Shown: one piece after another, positions 34,236 to 49,088 of the stretch | Numbering within the stretch: position 1 is the stretch's first letter | Layout of the letters: the number at the start of each line of letters is the position of its first letter | Assembly (NCBI GenBank): GCA_026261815.1 | Contig: JAMPIT010000886.1 | Span: forward strand, 21,000,001-21,064,000 | Direction: 5' to 3' | Source of the DNA: Monarcha castaneiventris obscurior | Lineage: Eukaryota > Chordata > Aves > Passeriformes > Monarchidae | DNA: 64,000 bases | Notes under the pieces: generated by a model | What the model was told of the DNA's origin: nothing | What the model saw: the letters and a program-made list of their open reading frames with translations, nothing else | Databases searched by the model: none | Made by a program: the position numbers and the translations under genes

Positions 34236-37200
34236 AGACAGTGCTTGCACTCAAGTGGAGCCTACCAGAAGCAAACAGCCAACACTGCCACATTCATGGG
34301 GACTGGTAACAAGTCACCAACTTGACTGCAAAAAATGGAGCTCAATCACTGACTGAGAGAGGAATGCCTGTGATTCCAGCTTTGCTTCTGAGACTGACTG
34401 AGATTGGAAGCCCTGCATATCATGAAAAGCCAGATAACTCATCTCCTCTGTTTCTCAAAGCCACAACTGAATCAAAAGGCTACACCTTGTGTAGATTCTC
34501 ATCTTTATTCCTATTTGGACTAGACTCCCATTTCAAGGCACAGTGGAAGACTGTTCAGTAAGAACTAATTATGTTTATAAATCACATCCTTTACTGACTG
34601 TAATTACACAACTTGAGCATTAACTTTCTGCACTGGATTCAGGCTGTACGTTACCTCATTTTATGACACATTCCTAGGACAAATGGAAATACAAAATAAA
34701 AAAAGCTGAAAACCATAAACTCAGGGAAGCCACATTAATTTATGCATCTATCTGGTAAGTCCTGCTATTGTTTCTCACATAGTACTTAGCAGACGATAGT
34801 TATTTTCTATAGTTCAAACCACTTCATTATTTCATTAGCACTTAGAGTGTTTAATTAAAATGTCACATCAAAAAACATCAAAGCATTAATTCTGTTAAAT
34901 AGGGAATTTATTATCATCATCACAGCCTAAAATTGATGCCTGGATTGAATTTTCTGCAAAAGCTGCACTACTAATCAAACCAAACAATATTACAATGTCA
35001 TGTATTCTGTACCTAGATGGTTGCTTCTATGTTCAGAAGGAAACTAAGCTTAGTGGTGTATGAAGACATAAAACTCACTAAAACAGGTATTTCCAACACA
35101 AAGGAAATGGGCATGGAGATGAGTCTTCATTTGGAATCTGTAAGGGCAGTTAATACATTAAAAATGGCATATTGGTTGTGAAGATGGATGTTCATATAAA
35201 GAAATTCCGACATGGTTAGCCATTAGTAACATTTTTTTTAATTAAAAAACCAGCTAAAACCTATATAAACCAAAAGGAATGAGGTATTTAGATTTCATGA
35301 GTGGTTATTCTCATGTAGGGACTACAAGACTTCATACCAACAATCAAAAAAACCTCTGAGTGTGAAAGCTGTCTTCACTTTCCTTCAGCAGACATGGATC
35401 TCAGTGGACTCAGGATAACAACAGCTTTGGGAAATGGCTGTGGTGCAAACCTGCATGATCACAGGAAGGCAAATGTTGATATCAGAAGATGATATGCAGC
35501 AAATATGTGGTGTTGGGGTTTTTTTCCTATTTTCTGTGTACAAAGACGTGAAAGGGTGCTTCTGCACCCCTGACCCCAACAAAGGAAACCTTAGAGTCCT
35601 TCCTAACATAATTATGAGGGTGTCACCAAGGTGCTAAATGCTTATTATCATACTGCGAAAGATCATGGCACAACAATTAAATCAACTGAATTGTGTTTCT
35701 CACCTGGGGCTTGTGTGTCAAGTATAGAAAATAAAATTAGGTCCCCATTTTGAACCTGCAATGTTCCTGTCTTCCTTCACCTCAGAATTTCTTCCATGGC
35801 CACAGATAAGACTTGATTTAAAACAAACAGCCTAGTCAACAAGAATCCTGTACTGCAGAACAAGCTAAATAGGCTTTTTGTGAAGTACCAATGGTATTTA
35901 ATGGTGTCTTTAGTTAGAAATAATACCATTCATTCAAAGTCGAATAAGAAAAGCCATGAGAACTTGTAATGATAATTGTTGTTTTGCTCAGAGCCCAGAG
36001 TTAAAGGATTTAAGCTTTCATTCACAAGAAAAATTGTATTCCTCATGGATGGAGAGAAAAAGTAAAATAATGACTCAGGTGTTTCCTTAAACAACAGAAA
36101 GAAATAAATGAAAAAAACCCCAATGGATCACATAAAAAACCCCATGATTTTACAGGATGGTGGGGAAGGAGAGAGGAGGGATTTGCACAATATTACCATA
36201 CTTGAATCCTGTATAACTGTATTTGTGTTGCAATGTATTTTAAAGATCATGCACAGGGAAACCTAAGCAAACAGAAAACACATCTGTGTGGCTCTAAGAT
36301 TGCTAACATTTGCATTTCACTTTCACATGATGACCAAAATGAAAAGAACACAGAACTAGACCAGCATATTTAATTCTGTCCCACAGAATCTTTCAAGCTC
36401 CCAAAATTAGTGTTATTTTCCCTCTGCAATGACGGCAGGAAAATAATTTCCATACTTTCGTAACAACGCAAGGCTTCAGGACAGTCTAAGTCCCTGCTCT
36501 AATATTTGAATATAGATTATGAATATTTACTGTGAATTTTCATCCTACACAATTCTAAATGTGGTAGAGCATAGTTTTAAATGGGCTTTTTCACACACTG
36601 TGTCAGTAGCCCTACTTTTCAAGCTGTAGCCAACCACTAGACTATAACTCGGTAGTTAAATATCTCCTGCCTATTTCTAAGAATTTTCACATTAACCAAT
36701 AACTGTACTGAAAAACTAATTTGTGCAAACTAAATCTACATATTATCCAGCAATATTACTGCTGTCTCTTAAGAATCTTTTTTCTTCATGTTGAAGCAAG
36801 CTTTAAGTCTTAGAAGAAAAACTTATTTTCTAGGCTTGTGTGTAACAAGGAGGATGTAGTAGACTTCCACATCAGTTGTTTCTTCTTCACTGAAAAGCCA
36901 GCTTGGAAGGATCCAATGCCCAATCACCAGAATCCACTAGGATAACACATAAAAATATGAAAGAGTAATGTATTTTCTTTCCTCTTGTTGTCTAGGCAGC
37001 ATTCCACTTGACTGACACTCTATTCAGAATGACCAGGCCAAATAGAAAGTTGAGAATTTTAGCCAAGGTGAAGATGCACACACTCACATAACTGCACTGC
37101 TTGCAGCAGCCAAGCTAAATTGCCCAGACTTAGCAGGGCACCTCCATGCTGCACTGCACAGGACTTGGTGTGCATTGACTAAGTACTGGTATAGAGAGAA

Positions 37201-40200
37201 AAAAACCACTTAGACAAATCTTCCTCTTGCAACCTCACTTGCTCATGAGAGTAGCTGAAATAGCCTTTGCAGATAGATGGGGCAGGATGAATGTCTTTGG
37301 TGGGTTTGGGCACACAGTCAAAGTATTCCGAAAATGTAGCAAACATTAAAGGTTACCTTGAAAGCAAACAGCAGCAGCCAGTCCGCTACTAACCACAAAA
37401 GTACATCCATTAAGGATCTTGCAATGTCTTATTTGGGAAAGCTGTTAAGCACAAAATCAATGAAGGTATAATTTTAGATCACTGAGTAAAAACGCAGCAA
37501 AGATATTCTAGTCATTTTTGAAAAAAACCAGACCAATTCATAAAAGTAGGAAAAAAGTACTGTCTGCTGTTTTATACCAAGATGCCAGTTTTTGAGTAAT
37601 TTATACAGCATTGGGTCACAGGGGATTTCACAATTCCACAATGAAGATGAAGCTGAAAACATAGAAATTAAATGAAATTGCATCTCACAGCATGAAAGTG
37701 ATGTACATGAGGGGTCTTTCCTCTTTTCACGGCCCTGCAGAAGAAAGCAGGAACACTAGGCATCATTAGCCTCCAAAACCTTCTCCCAGAGATGAGAATC
37801 CCAATGGATTTCACAGAACCATCATCTGTCCCTGCTCTATTCTTCCAGCCATAAGACTACTACTAGCCAAGGTAAAACAGATCAAGTCCTCTGGCACAAC
37901 TGAAACAACTGAGGGATAGATTCTTTTTGGTTTCTTGACCTCAGTCCTGATCTTCCCCTCATCAGCTGGCACAGCTTTAGGGTTACTCTGACTAGCATTA
38001 TGTGAGAAAACCCCAGATGGTTTTTATAGCTTCCAGATAAGCACTTTGCCTTATCCTGGCGCAGCCATTGTGCCAGTATCTGAGAAAGCTGTGATGTAGA
38101 GCTGACTGTTGTTTTTGCAGCAATAACATTTGCCAATATTTACTCAAGAAACAGGAGTGGCAGATGGTTACAAATGAGTCATTGGTAAATAATGCAAGAA
38201 CATTTTTCAGCTCACCCTGAAGTAATCCCTTGGGATTGCTGAAGATCCCTAGGAGAGAGACAACAGGGATGCCATGGAAATAGATTTAAGGAGAGTCTAG
38301 TTACAAATTCAGAGGTAGAATCTTGATTTGAAGCAAATTTTATAGTGCTTGCCTCATCATCATCTATGTTTCCAAATAATTTTTTATTAACTACATTTGC
38401 AAATGTTTGCAGTCCTTGAAGCCAGTGGTCCTGAAAGCTCAAATGCGGCTCCATAGCATTATTACCTCATAAATAATTTTCTACACATAACTGAGTGTAA
38501 TGCCTCTTTTTTTCCCCCTAAATTAGACACTGCAACACATGCATACTCAAAATCAGACATAATAGCAGCTGAACCACTGAGCTGAGCAAGGAATAGTGTC
38601 AATGTGGTGTGACTCATACCTTAAATAAGAAAATTCTTATAGGGCCAGTATTCTTAACTATTGAAATGCATTTTCTCTCCTCCACCACCATGGTGTAGCT
38701 GTTGCTTATGAATTCAGGCTTAAGGCAACGTCAGCAAAAAATCAGAAAATCTAAAATAAATCTATGTGAGTCAACAGTTAGGGAGTGGATTTTACTGGGA
38801 GCCTCCATTCATTGTGAGAGAAAAATTTCAAAATGAAGGCAAGTGAAGGCAAGGCTAGACAAACAAAATGTCAATTATGATTCCTTTTTAGAAATTCAGT
38901 GTATCTCATGAACATGCCTTCATTCTACTTCCTCCAGCGGATTGACACATATTGTCCTTGACTTTAAGCCCCAGCCACAATGGGCTCAGCTGTGTGCTGT
39001 ACTTCTGTAAATTCCCATCCAGCCAGTACCATCTTTAACCACAGCAATCAGCTGGCCACCGTATGGCTTAGTTGTTTCCTTATAAGCTTGTGCCTTATCA
39101 ACAGGATAGATCCACATAACAGAAGCACTTGCAGCAATTTTCAGAACCAACAGAAAAACAAGTTTATCTAATTAGTCATTGAAGAAGGCACTGAAGTTTC
39201 TCAAAAACTTTGAAACATTCCCTCTTTCAGACTTCCACTCCTCACTTGTGCTTCTGTCAGTAGAGCTTTAGATCTGAATTGGGTGCTGCTGCAGCATGTA
39301 CATAAGGCAGCAACAAAAAGGAGCTCTGCTGGTGCCTAGAAAGCCCCAGCTCAGCATAAAGTCATTGTAAACTTAGCTAGATGAGCTAGCATTGCTCATC
39401 AGTCATCCAGAATTAGCATTGCACTGCTGAGTGGCTGAAAAACACAATGGTCCATTACCAGACAAAATATAAAATCAGAGCTGACTAACAGAACTCTGCC
39501 TTTTTCCTACAATCAGAGCTGAAACATTATATTCTACAGGTCATAAGCTGCACCGGTTCTCTGAGAGCACCCAACAACTACAGAGCTATAGCAACTTTTT
39601 TGCCAAGACCAACACCTCACACAGCAAGAAATGTTTAGCCATTAGGGAGCAACCAAAAATCATGAAGAAAACCAACAAACTGCAGCTCTGTTTCACTGCT
39701 AGTTGGTTTTTGTTAGTCATCTTTACTGATCTTATCCATCTACTTTAATCTGACATCTGTGTACGGGCACATCCCTCACGTGCAAGTGCCACACACACTT
39801 ACAGCTGTCTGATGCTTGCCTTCCTGTGTGAAATGAAAGTAGAGATCCTTCTACAAGCCCCAAGCCTCTAATCAGACAACAACCACATCATAACTTGATT
39901 CTGAGGATCTGGAAGACAATGTCACTTCTTAAAAGTTATTGTGCCGTCTCACCAATGTAAAAAACGGTATCTCCTAATCAAGAAAAAAATGTAATTCCCA
40001 AACTAGGAGCATTATTTTGAAATTTTTCAGCTTATAATGTCCAAGCACATTCAGATTTCTCCCCTCAGAATCATTCTCCCTATTGGTAATTGTATCTTTC
40101 TCCAGATAACTACAAATTACAGTTTACAGGGTGCAGAAGCACATTACTATTGAGGTAGTGCTCTGGTTGGAGAGACAGAAATAGTGATGTATTTGCTTGA

Positions 40201-43200
40201 GAGCTGCCTGGCACTTGCCATTGACCACCATGACATGCTGATTAGTGTACAACACAATTTATCAGCCAGATGTTCCAGGCTGGAATTCTGTGTCTTGTAA
40301 TCTGTGCTCTAAAAATGCTGTATTTAGCTGCTGTTGTTACCTGCTAGACTGTAGTTTCAAGGTTTAAAGTGCAGAAAACTCCTAAATCACGAAGAGCAAG
40401 CAAAGACGTTACCATTAATTTAAAAATATGTCTATTTAAACATACATTCCTACAGAGCAAAATGTAGTCAGGTAGGTTGCTAAAACTGCTAGATACTAAT
40501 GATCACAATGCCACTACTCCCTGTTGAGACTCCAGCAGATGCTCTTTGCAAAGTGCCCCTGACAGCCCAGCAGCATCACCAGTGCAATTTGCAAAGGCAT
40601 TGTGTTAGAAAAAGCTACAATTTATGGCAAGCAAGTGCAACAGAACGATGCCAGTTCCCCATCACCAGAGTAAACCTACCTAATTTCAGCAGTACTTGAC
40701 AAAATAATATGACTTTGAATAGAAACCTAAGAAATGTCGGCTGGTCTGTATCCTGCCGGTTCTCCTTTTACTTCTGTTCACTTGGTTGTGAGATGGAAAC
40801 AAGAAGCAGCGCTGTGTCCTGCATCAGTAACTAACACAAGAGTTGCACTTCTGATGCAAGTGATTTTATAGTAAAATGAAATACTGTGCAAAGGGAAATT
40901 ACACTAGGGAAAAAGGTTAGGAAAAGAATACAGTCAGAGTTGTCTAAAGAACAAAATAGTTCAAGAAAAACCAAAATAATAATAATTTTAAAAATGCTGT
41001 GTTCTGTTACAGTCTGGTTACTAGGAGCCACATATGAGAGGCAGAAGTGAGAAAGGATAATAAATCAAGCCTTTGCTTTGCTACAATTGATTTCTAAAGC
41101 TTCTCTCTTGCTCTGACATAACAGATAGGCTCTTTAATGGAAAGTTTATAAGCTTAAATACATATTTCAAAGCTGTCCATCACTACGGCATTTGGATGGC
41201 TTTTGAGAAATACACCATTAAAGCAAAATCATTTCTCTGGCCACTGCCTTCCTGGTGTGCTCAAAACTGCCACAACCATCAGCAGAGAACATCCAAGGCC
41301 TAAAGCAGCAGAAAGCCTCTCTTTGTGAGGGAAAAAGAGACACCTGAATATAATGTCACACAGCCAATACCCGGCAATTTGGGGAATGTTGCCTTCAGGG
41401 CAGAGAAAAGTTAATTGAAGACAAAACATTTACAGTAACAATTAATAAATCAGAACTAGTCATAATTAGATGGCTGACACTTTGATAGATCTGCAGTTTG
41501 ATACACTACAGATATATTGTGTGGAAGCGTTTCAGTTCTAAGATTTTAACAGTGGGAAAATGTAAGACTCACATTCCTGGGTGGGCCAGACAACTGCTGA
41601 AATTTAACACATATGGTATTTAATTGAAACATTACTACGTGAGTGGGGTGAAGACAGAAAAAACCATTTCAGTATAGCATTGACCAAAGGAACCACTACT
41701 TCCCTGCCATCCTTCCCCTGGCTGCATTCTGTTTTCTAAGAATTACAAAGATTAAAAAAAAAGAAAGAGGAACCTGAAAAACTAAAACCAATTTTGTGGT
41801 TGGTTCCTACTTAGAATGCCAGTATGTCTAGATCCATCCATTCAGAATGGCCTCCAACTTAAGATAGTGGTTCTAGTTTCTGTAATTCATGCTTGCAAAG
41901 TATGAAGATTTCCCAGTTGTATCCCAACTTTTTCTAGGCAGAATTACACCAAAAAGTCCTTTGATTCTTGACTCTGAAACTGCATTATAAGAAGGCATCT
42001 CATTGGTCGTCCACAAAACTGTGTTTTCAGAGTTTTGCACTAACTAGAGTTTGGAATAAAGTAAACAAGATATGAAAAATATTTCAGTGCATCTATGTGC
42101 TTGGGTCAGGACAGCAAACAACTGAACTTGTACATCGTTTGCAATGTGAGCTGGAGACTGCTGCGTTGGACACCCAGAGTGAGGATGCACTCTCATATGC
42201 TGATGGGGAGAGGTTGCTTGCTGACCCACCATAGACATTCAGAGCATTTTAGGGACTTCTCCAGAGTTCAGTCTTCTATTTGACACACTGAAAAAATTAC
42301 TCTATCCTTTCCTCGGAGCAAGTGACCTACACAGTGTACCTCAACACTTTTCCACTTCTCTCTGTGCCTTGTACTAAGAAATATCCTGGTTTTCTACACA
42401 GGATAAGCACTCTGCCTGCTCTGCCATAATGCCTGTCTGAAGCCAAGAGGAAGCACTGGCATTGGCAGGGCATCCCTAATCAGCTCAAACCTTCTGCCTC
42501 TTGCTTCCAAGCCACCAGCCTTTCTATTTCTGTACAAGTTTCATGATCTCTGATGCCATAGTGTAGCTGTGGTGCCTTGCTTGGGTCTCCAGATGCTTCA
42601 TGTTTGTGGTCTGTCTGTTACACTGGCTAATAACCCATTTCCTCCTGTAGCTTAGGGTGACCTGATGAAAATGCACATATTTGGGGATATATGCAGTTGC
42701 ATTATATGCACACATTAGGATTTGCCCTCCTGTGACATCTCAAACTTTAAAAAAGCATTATTTTTTGCTTGAATAGTATACTTCATAAGCTTGCTATTAT
42801 AAAGAGTGATGTTTGATAAGTACTTCTCATTTTCAAAATGAAATATGTAGTACTGCAGTTAGAATTAAATGCATAGCAGTAACTAAAAGCAATGAAAAAC
42901 TCAAACCCTCTCATCAGTATTATTGGCACTCAGCAACAGTATGGAAGTTTAAAAAGCAATATTATTCATGTAACATTATTGCAGAGGCATTAAACACACT
43001 GGAAATGTAAGAGGTGGATACTATATTCTCCCACAGTCAATCACAAGAAGTGGATAAAAACACTTAAAAACCTCCTTGTTTAGAATATAAAGCATCCTTC
43101 AAGTATTACCACAGAAGTCTCTACTAGCCCATGTGTGCTACAGAGGGTTTTCTTCAGCACCAAAGACTACACTTATTTTCCTCTGCTGTCACAGTAGGTA

Positions 43201-46200
43201 TCCAAACTTTCTCTCTCTCCAGCCCCACCCCCCCCACCCACCCCAGAGCACATTGTAAATGATGTTCTCTCTTTTACAGAAAATGGATTTTTGTGTCTGC
43301 TTCAGTAGTGACACATAGAAAAGGACAAATATATTTCTGCTTGGGATTTCCTGATAAAAACTGCCTGCATTCATATGACACTGTACTTGTACAGTAGTCA
43401 CCTGCTTTTAGGACATGCCAGAATTACTGTGCACACATTGCTGTGTATGTTCCAGAATGCCTGTGACAGCATGCCCAGGGTTTCTGGAAGTGCAAACCTG
43501 AATCAGAGCTGTTGGGCACTCAGGGCATTGTTCACCTCAGGAATTTCATATATATTTGCATTTTGCTTACTTGGGAAAAGCAAAATAGGACGGAGTTGTT
43601 ATATTTTTAATTGTGTGTTAGTTTAAGTCAAAACTAGAACTACCATTTTTATCTATATATTTCATCTACACACCAAGAAGCTCTGGGTTTTACACACAGA
43701 CTCATTGCATACAGGTGATATACATTGATTCTCCATACACTGGTTCTCAGTGCTGGAATATTTATTTACATGTGGGCCTGCTTGCTTACATTAGTTTAAA
43801 ATCAGCTGAAAAAAATGCAGATTAACAGAAAATAAAGAAAAGTATAAGTAAAAGAAAACAAAGACAGACATTCAAGAAACTTCTCCAGGGCACATAGCAA
43901 GACAGTGCCAATGCTGGAGTCCTGAGACTCAGCATTTTTTTTTTATTTGGAGCTCCCAGCTCGAGGAGAATATGCTTTTATCTCTCAGCTCAAAAAATTC
44001 TATAATCAATTCAAAATAATTCTTACTATCCTCTACCTATTATCAGGTTTCCCACTGTACGAGTTGTCCAAAGCTTTGGAATAACCTAGCTGTCTTAGCA
44101 GTGATTCATAAAAGCTACAAGAAAAATCATAAATAGTAACAATTACGGTTGATATCATTTGGCACTGATGCCAGGAGGAGGCTGCCTGCCAAGGGGAACA
44201 TTCCTTGCAAGTTAGTCCTACAATGTGCTGGCAGCCAGCAGTGCCTGGAACGAATCCGATGTTCTGCTTAGTCGGGCTGCTCCCAGGGCACCAGTGAGAC
44301 AGGGCAACACAGGGGTGTTTCAGGGAGCCCCTCAGGGCGCATGGAAACGAGGGCATTCCCTCTTCATCTCTACAAGGGAGGCTTTGTGATAAGGGGAAGC
44401 ATTTTCTCAAAGTTTGTGGAGTAAGACACAGGAAGAAAAAAACACTCTAGAGAGGTCAGGCTTTGCTTCTCAGGCGCTTGTTTGCATCTGTTAGCAAGCC
44501 TTAAACGGAACTATTCTCTTTTATTTAAAAGACTGTGTTTCACAGAGGGGAAAGTGTCAAGTTTTTTAGCATCCATCTCCATGACAGAGCCGACAGCAAG
44601 CACAGAGGATTGTTTCAGGATGTAAAGGATATTGTAGCTTTTGGACCTGTGAGCAGCATTGTGTACTGCAGTAGGAGGGGCAGTTGTTAGAGAAGGGATT
44701 TAAAACTAAAGCGAGCCCATCATGTTCAGCGCAGTTCTTTCTGGAATCCAAAAGGTTAAGGGTAATTTCTTTGAACCCTTGACTTCCACCACAGAAGAAT
44801 GCAGATCCACTCTGTTGAAGGCTGAACTGCCTCTCTATTTTTGATATTTCCTGATACATTTTTAGTATCTGGTAAGGCTTAGGAATGTGTTTACCTAGTA
44901 ACTTAGGATCAGATTAGGACAGTAGATGCTACCACCATGCCACCTTACCAGAGTACAGCACCTGCATGAGTGCTTTAAAACACTTCATGAAGTTTAGAAA
45001 AACATTAAGTATCTTGCATCTCCTACTGTCCATATTTGGACAATGTTGACATATATGTGAACATTTTTATTTCACACTAAGCAAGCACAGAGTCCCTTAT
45101 GTTGACAAGTTCAGACAATTTCAGATTCTGTCAGATACAAGTTCCAGAATAATTGATTACATTTGGCTCTCCATGATCTTAAAAGAGTATTCTAAGAGCA
45201 ATTTCCATGAGTTGCTGAAAGTTGTAATTTGTTCTGTAAAAGATGGCAACTTCTGCCGCTGAGAACTTAATGAAAACATATTATGCTCCGTGATGCTCTT
45301 GATTTTAACTATAACCAAGAAAAGCAAAGGAAGAAAATAATCCTTTCCAAGTCACTATCTATCCTTCTTAAAATTCAGCTGAGTCAATAACCACCATCTT
45401 GATTCAACAAGCTAAAAGGTAAAGATGTGGATACTTGCCAGAACATATTAAGTATCACTGAAACTCTGTAGAGCTTCCCAGATTTAATAATCATACTTAC
45501 ACTTCCTTTATTTGAACTTTTTTTGGCTGTTGAAATCATCAGAGGTCTTGGGTTCAAGCTGAAACAAAATAAGAACTGAAAACAGAAAAAAAGCTAATCA
45601 TAAACAGAGAAGTAATTTTTGAGAAGTTTAGACAGAGCTTGAAGTAGCTTGGTTCAGGGCACTCTCACTTCTCTGCAGAGTGATAGTACAGGAATGGTGA
45701 CCCCTTCGACTGCCCAGGTCTGAAAGGAAGACTGCAGGGCCAAAGTCTGCTGAACATCTGAGAACCCATGGCACAAAACTTTCTTCTACCCCTCTCAAAG
45801 CCTGGTTATATGAAGCATTGACTGTTCTGAAGTTAGGCACATTATTCCATTTCATTGCTATTGTCCTGTATTCTGGTCTCTCATTATGTAACCTTGAAAA
45901 TCATTAAATGATTTCTGCTTTCTTGAAAGGACATTTTGCAAGTCCATGTCCAGTCCAAGTCTTATTGGTGGAGAATTTTTTAAAGCAAGACATCAAATAA
46001 CCTGACTACATGTTTCATGTCTTTTCCTGGAAAAGATTATTTTAATACATGCAAACAATGTTCTTTAGTTAATTAAGCACATCTATACCTCAATAAAAAA
46101 TACTATTGTATTCTGGCTGATGTTGTAAAAATCTTTCCTTAAAACAATTTCTTTGTAGTTATCAGTATCAGCTTAAATACAGGAAGAGCCTTGAAATGCT

Positions 46201-48330
46201 TATTTAAGTCCTGAAAACAGAACATTGAAAGTGTCTGGATAGAGATGTAACCCTTTTAAGCTTAAGAAGATGAGGATTTAAAAAGACTGAATAGCTCAAA
46301 GGATTAGCAATGAAAGACAGACACTTTCACATATAAACTTGTCTGAGTTCATCCAAATACAACAGTAACTGAGGTCATCAAATTAAAAGAAGGTTTGGTG
46401 GTTCACTGGAAGCAAGACTGTGGCTCTCAGCCCAGTTTCTAAAGAAAAGATACTCATCAAAAGCATGCCTCTATTTGGCATTCTGGCAAACTGGGTGTTT
46501 CAGAAAAGACCAAGAACGGAAAATACCCAGAGCAGTTCTCTTACAATAAGAGATATTAGTGGCCTAGCTAGAAGCATGTGGGGAGCACAACCTCCCTTTT
46601 TTCAATTGTGGATATGCAATGCAATTCATAATCCAATAAAAGCAGATTTTTATACTATTACTAATGCTGAATTTTCTAAAAACATGTAATGGATTCAGTA
46701 AGTGGGAAGGAGAATTCATGTGACTCACCACTGAATTCTTCATTCCTAAACCTAAACACTGTTTACACCATAATGGGATTTATCATTTTACATTGTTGCC
46801 AGGGGCTTTCTTTCCTGCAGTCCTTCCCCACAGAGCCGGACCTGAACTAAGCTGGACTCCTTTTTCTCAGCAATACATTGGGAATGCATTATGCTTTTAT
46901 AAGACACTGCTATCCTACACTCACAAGGGACACTGGTGGGCCTCAAGTACTTCAGCAGACAGTGCAGTCAAAGGCACTGAAGTCACTGTGATGAGTCTTG
47001 ACCAGAGCTGCCAGGCCTGGGGGAGCATGCGGGTCACTGCAGCCACGTGAGCTGAGGCCAGGGGAATTCCCAAGTGATCAAGTCTCTTCTTCCTCAGTTA
47101 AGCAGCCATCAGACAAGAGTTTTGCACTCAGTTACCAGCTCAAATTTCTTCATGAAGTTCCTGAGTTTCATGGGCATGAAATTCTTCAAGTGTTGAAAAA
47201 CAAAGCTAGACATCGGGGAAAAAAGCAAAATTTTCTGAGAAGCTACAAATTAGTAATCTTTCCTCAAGTAAAAAAAAATGAATGGAGGGAGAAAAATACC
47301 TTTTTCCTTAGGTGACTTCTTCTATATAAACATATGAAGTTCTAGATATGTTTACATAGCTGTAAACTTACTGTGATCAGTAACCTCACAAAGATAAGCT
47401 GCATTTTCAGGAAAAAATATTTCTGTACACTCTTTTTCATCAAAGCACCTATGGACTTGGTATTGGGTACTCCCTATTCATAACCCAGTTTTCTGTCTAA
47501 GTGATCAAATCAAGTCTGTGCCTAGAAATCAAATCATGTCCTTATGTAGGTGTTATGAATACACAAATGCACATTATCAGACTGTTTGCCTCTTCTGCTT
47601 TAAAAATGGGGAGGGACATGGCACTCCAGAGCATTCCAGCTATAAATGCTTTCTGTATATCATTGCATGGTACACTTGCACTCACCAAACCCAGGCTGGT
47701 GGTAAAAATAACCCTCTCTTGAAGAGCAGACATTAAGTTATCTACTAGGGCTTCCACCTGTTAACATTTTTCAGAGAGGGGCCCTGTCTGGAAATAACTT
47801 TGTATTTCATGATGAACTCTATGTGCTTTACTGAACAGAACCAAGATGTGACTCATTGCTCTGAGCTGTGTAAATGCTAAACCTGCTTCAGCCACGGAGG
47901 CTCAGATTTGTCTGAAAATAGACAGACATCAGAGGTGGAGCTGAAAAGAGACAACAAAAATCTGGACCCTGGGTTTTTATTTTACCTGAAAGAAATGTTA
48001 GTGCTCTCTGAGTAATCTCAAGAAATATGTCACTATAAGGAAGATACCACAGAGTAGGAGCAGCAGGCTCTGCTTTCTAGAAGATAAGAAAATATTTGTA
48101 TAGATCTCTGTTTAAGCCATGCTTCTCCCTCCTGCTGGTCACAAGATCATATCAGTGAGCACTGAAACGGCCACATTTGCTGATGACTCTTAAATGGAAA
48201 TGAAATAACATATTTTAAATTTGTATTTTATATATATATATACATAACATTCTCGAGTTTTTTCAGTGTTCTGTCATGAAATTCTACAATTCCTTGAGTC
48301 AAACTTATGTGAATTTAAACTTATTTGGCT
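34236..48330. other. Long gene-free AT-rich region
   Basis: Fourteen kilobases with no recognisable exon, LINE or LTR. A TA run of about 15 bases lies at 48229-48242 and a C-rich stretch at 43221-43244. A modestly GC-richer patch at 44160-44400 has an open minus-strand frame without recognisable domains. Short conserved elements cannot be excluded by eye. Confidence 0.5.
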
Positions 48331-48366
48331 ACCATGGCATTTAAAAAAAAAAAAACCATGGCATTT
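48331..48366 (+). repeat. Poly(A) tract bracketed by 12-bp direct repeats
   Basis: ACCATGGCATTT (48331-48342), then A-run 48343-48355 (13 A), then the same motif again, ACCATGGCATTT (48355-48366, sharing the last A). Nothing lies between the repeats except the A-run. Confidence 0.9.
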
Positions 48367-48890
48367 TTATATCAGAAAAACGACTAACACTAGTAATTCT
48401 GTTTAATGTAGAGATTGGCATTATAATTGAGAGATAAGTCAAAGTAATTGCAGTATTTTGGATAACTGTGCACCAGTTGCACACTAGTATTGGTTCTGCA
48501 AGAATTAGAAAAAAGGTGCAGTACAGATAAAGATCTCATGACGAGGTCTTGCTCCTGCCCTGATAATACTGCAGGTAAGTTACATCCATGTATACAGAAA
48601 AAGAGCCACAGCAGCATATAACCATCCATTTATGAGATCTGCTACGAAAATGTTTTGGTTTTGACATAAAAGATTTCCTATCAAAGAAGATACAGTAGGG
48701 CTGGAGAGTGGGAAGAAGGATTTATTTATCTCAAGAATGTGACAGCTCAAGAAAATATCCTAGCAGTGGACAACTGCAAAAACCAAGAAAATCACTAGAG
48801 AGAGCATAGTTTAGCTGTAACCAATTCAGTGAGGAAGACAGAAAACTGGTGGAGGGCAGTTTTGATTGTTAACAATTCAGAAGCTACACC

Positions 48891-49088
48891 ATGACAAAGT
48901 GGAGACTGCACCAATATACAGGTTTAACCCTCCTCCTTATATCCACACTGTTCCTCACAGTTACAGGCAGTATGAGCTCCTCAGCACTTCCTCAGCTGAT
49001 GCCCAGCAGGGGTTTTGCAGGTCCCTCACTCACACAGAGCCAGTACAAAGTCTCAGCACTCTCAGACCCGTGGTCTCCTGGGGCATGA
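48891..49088 (+). CDS. Small ORF with signal-peptide-like N-terminus (hypothetical)
   Basis: 65 codons from an ATG with A at -3. The N-terminus has basic residues (Lys3, Arg5) followed by the hydrophobic stretch LTLLLISTLFLTVTG and a small-residue cleavage context, so it would score as a secretory signal peptide. The rest (about residues 27-65) is Ser/Pro-rich, without cysteines or dibasic sites. I see no promoter or poly(A) signal, and a hydrophobic run can arise by chance from CT-rich DNA. Not similar to any protein I recognise. Confidence 0.15.
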   Translation: MTKWRLHQYTGLTLLLISTLFLTVTGSMSSSALPQLMPSRGFAGPSLTQSQYKVSALSDPWSPGA

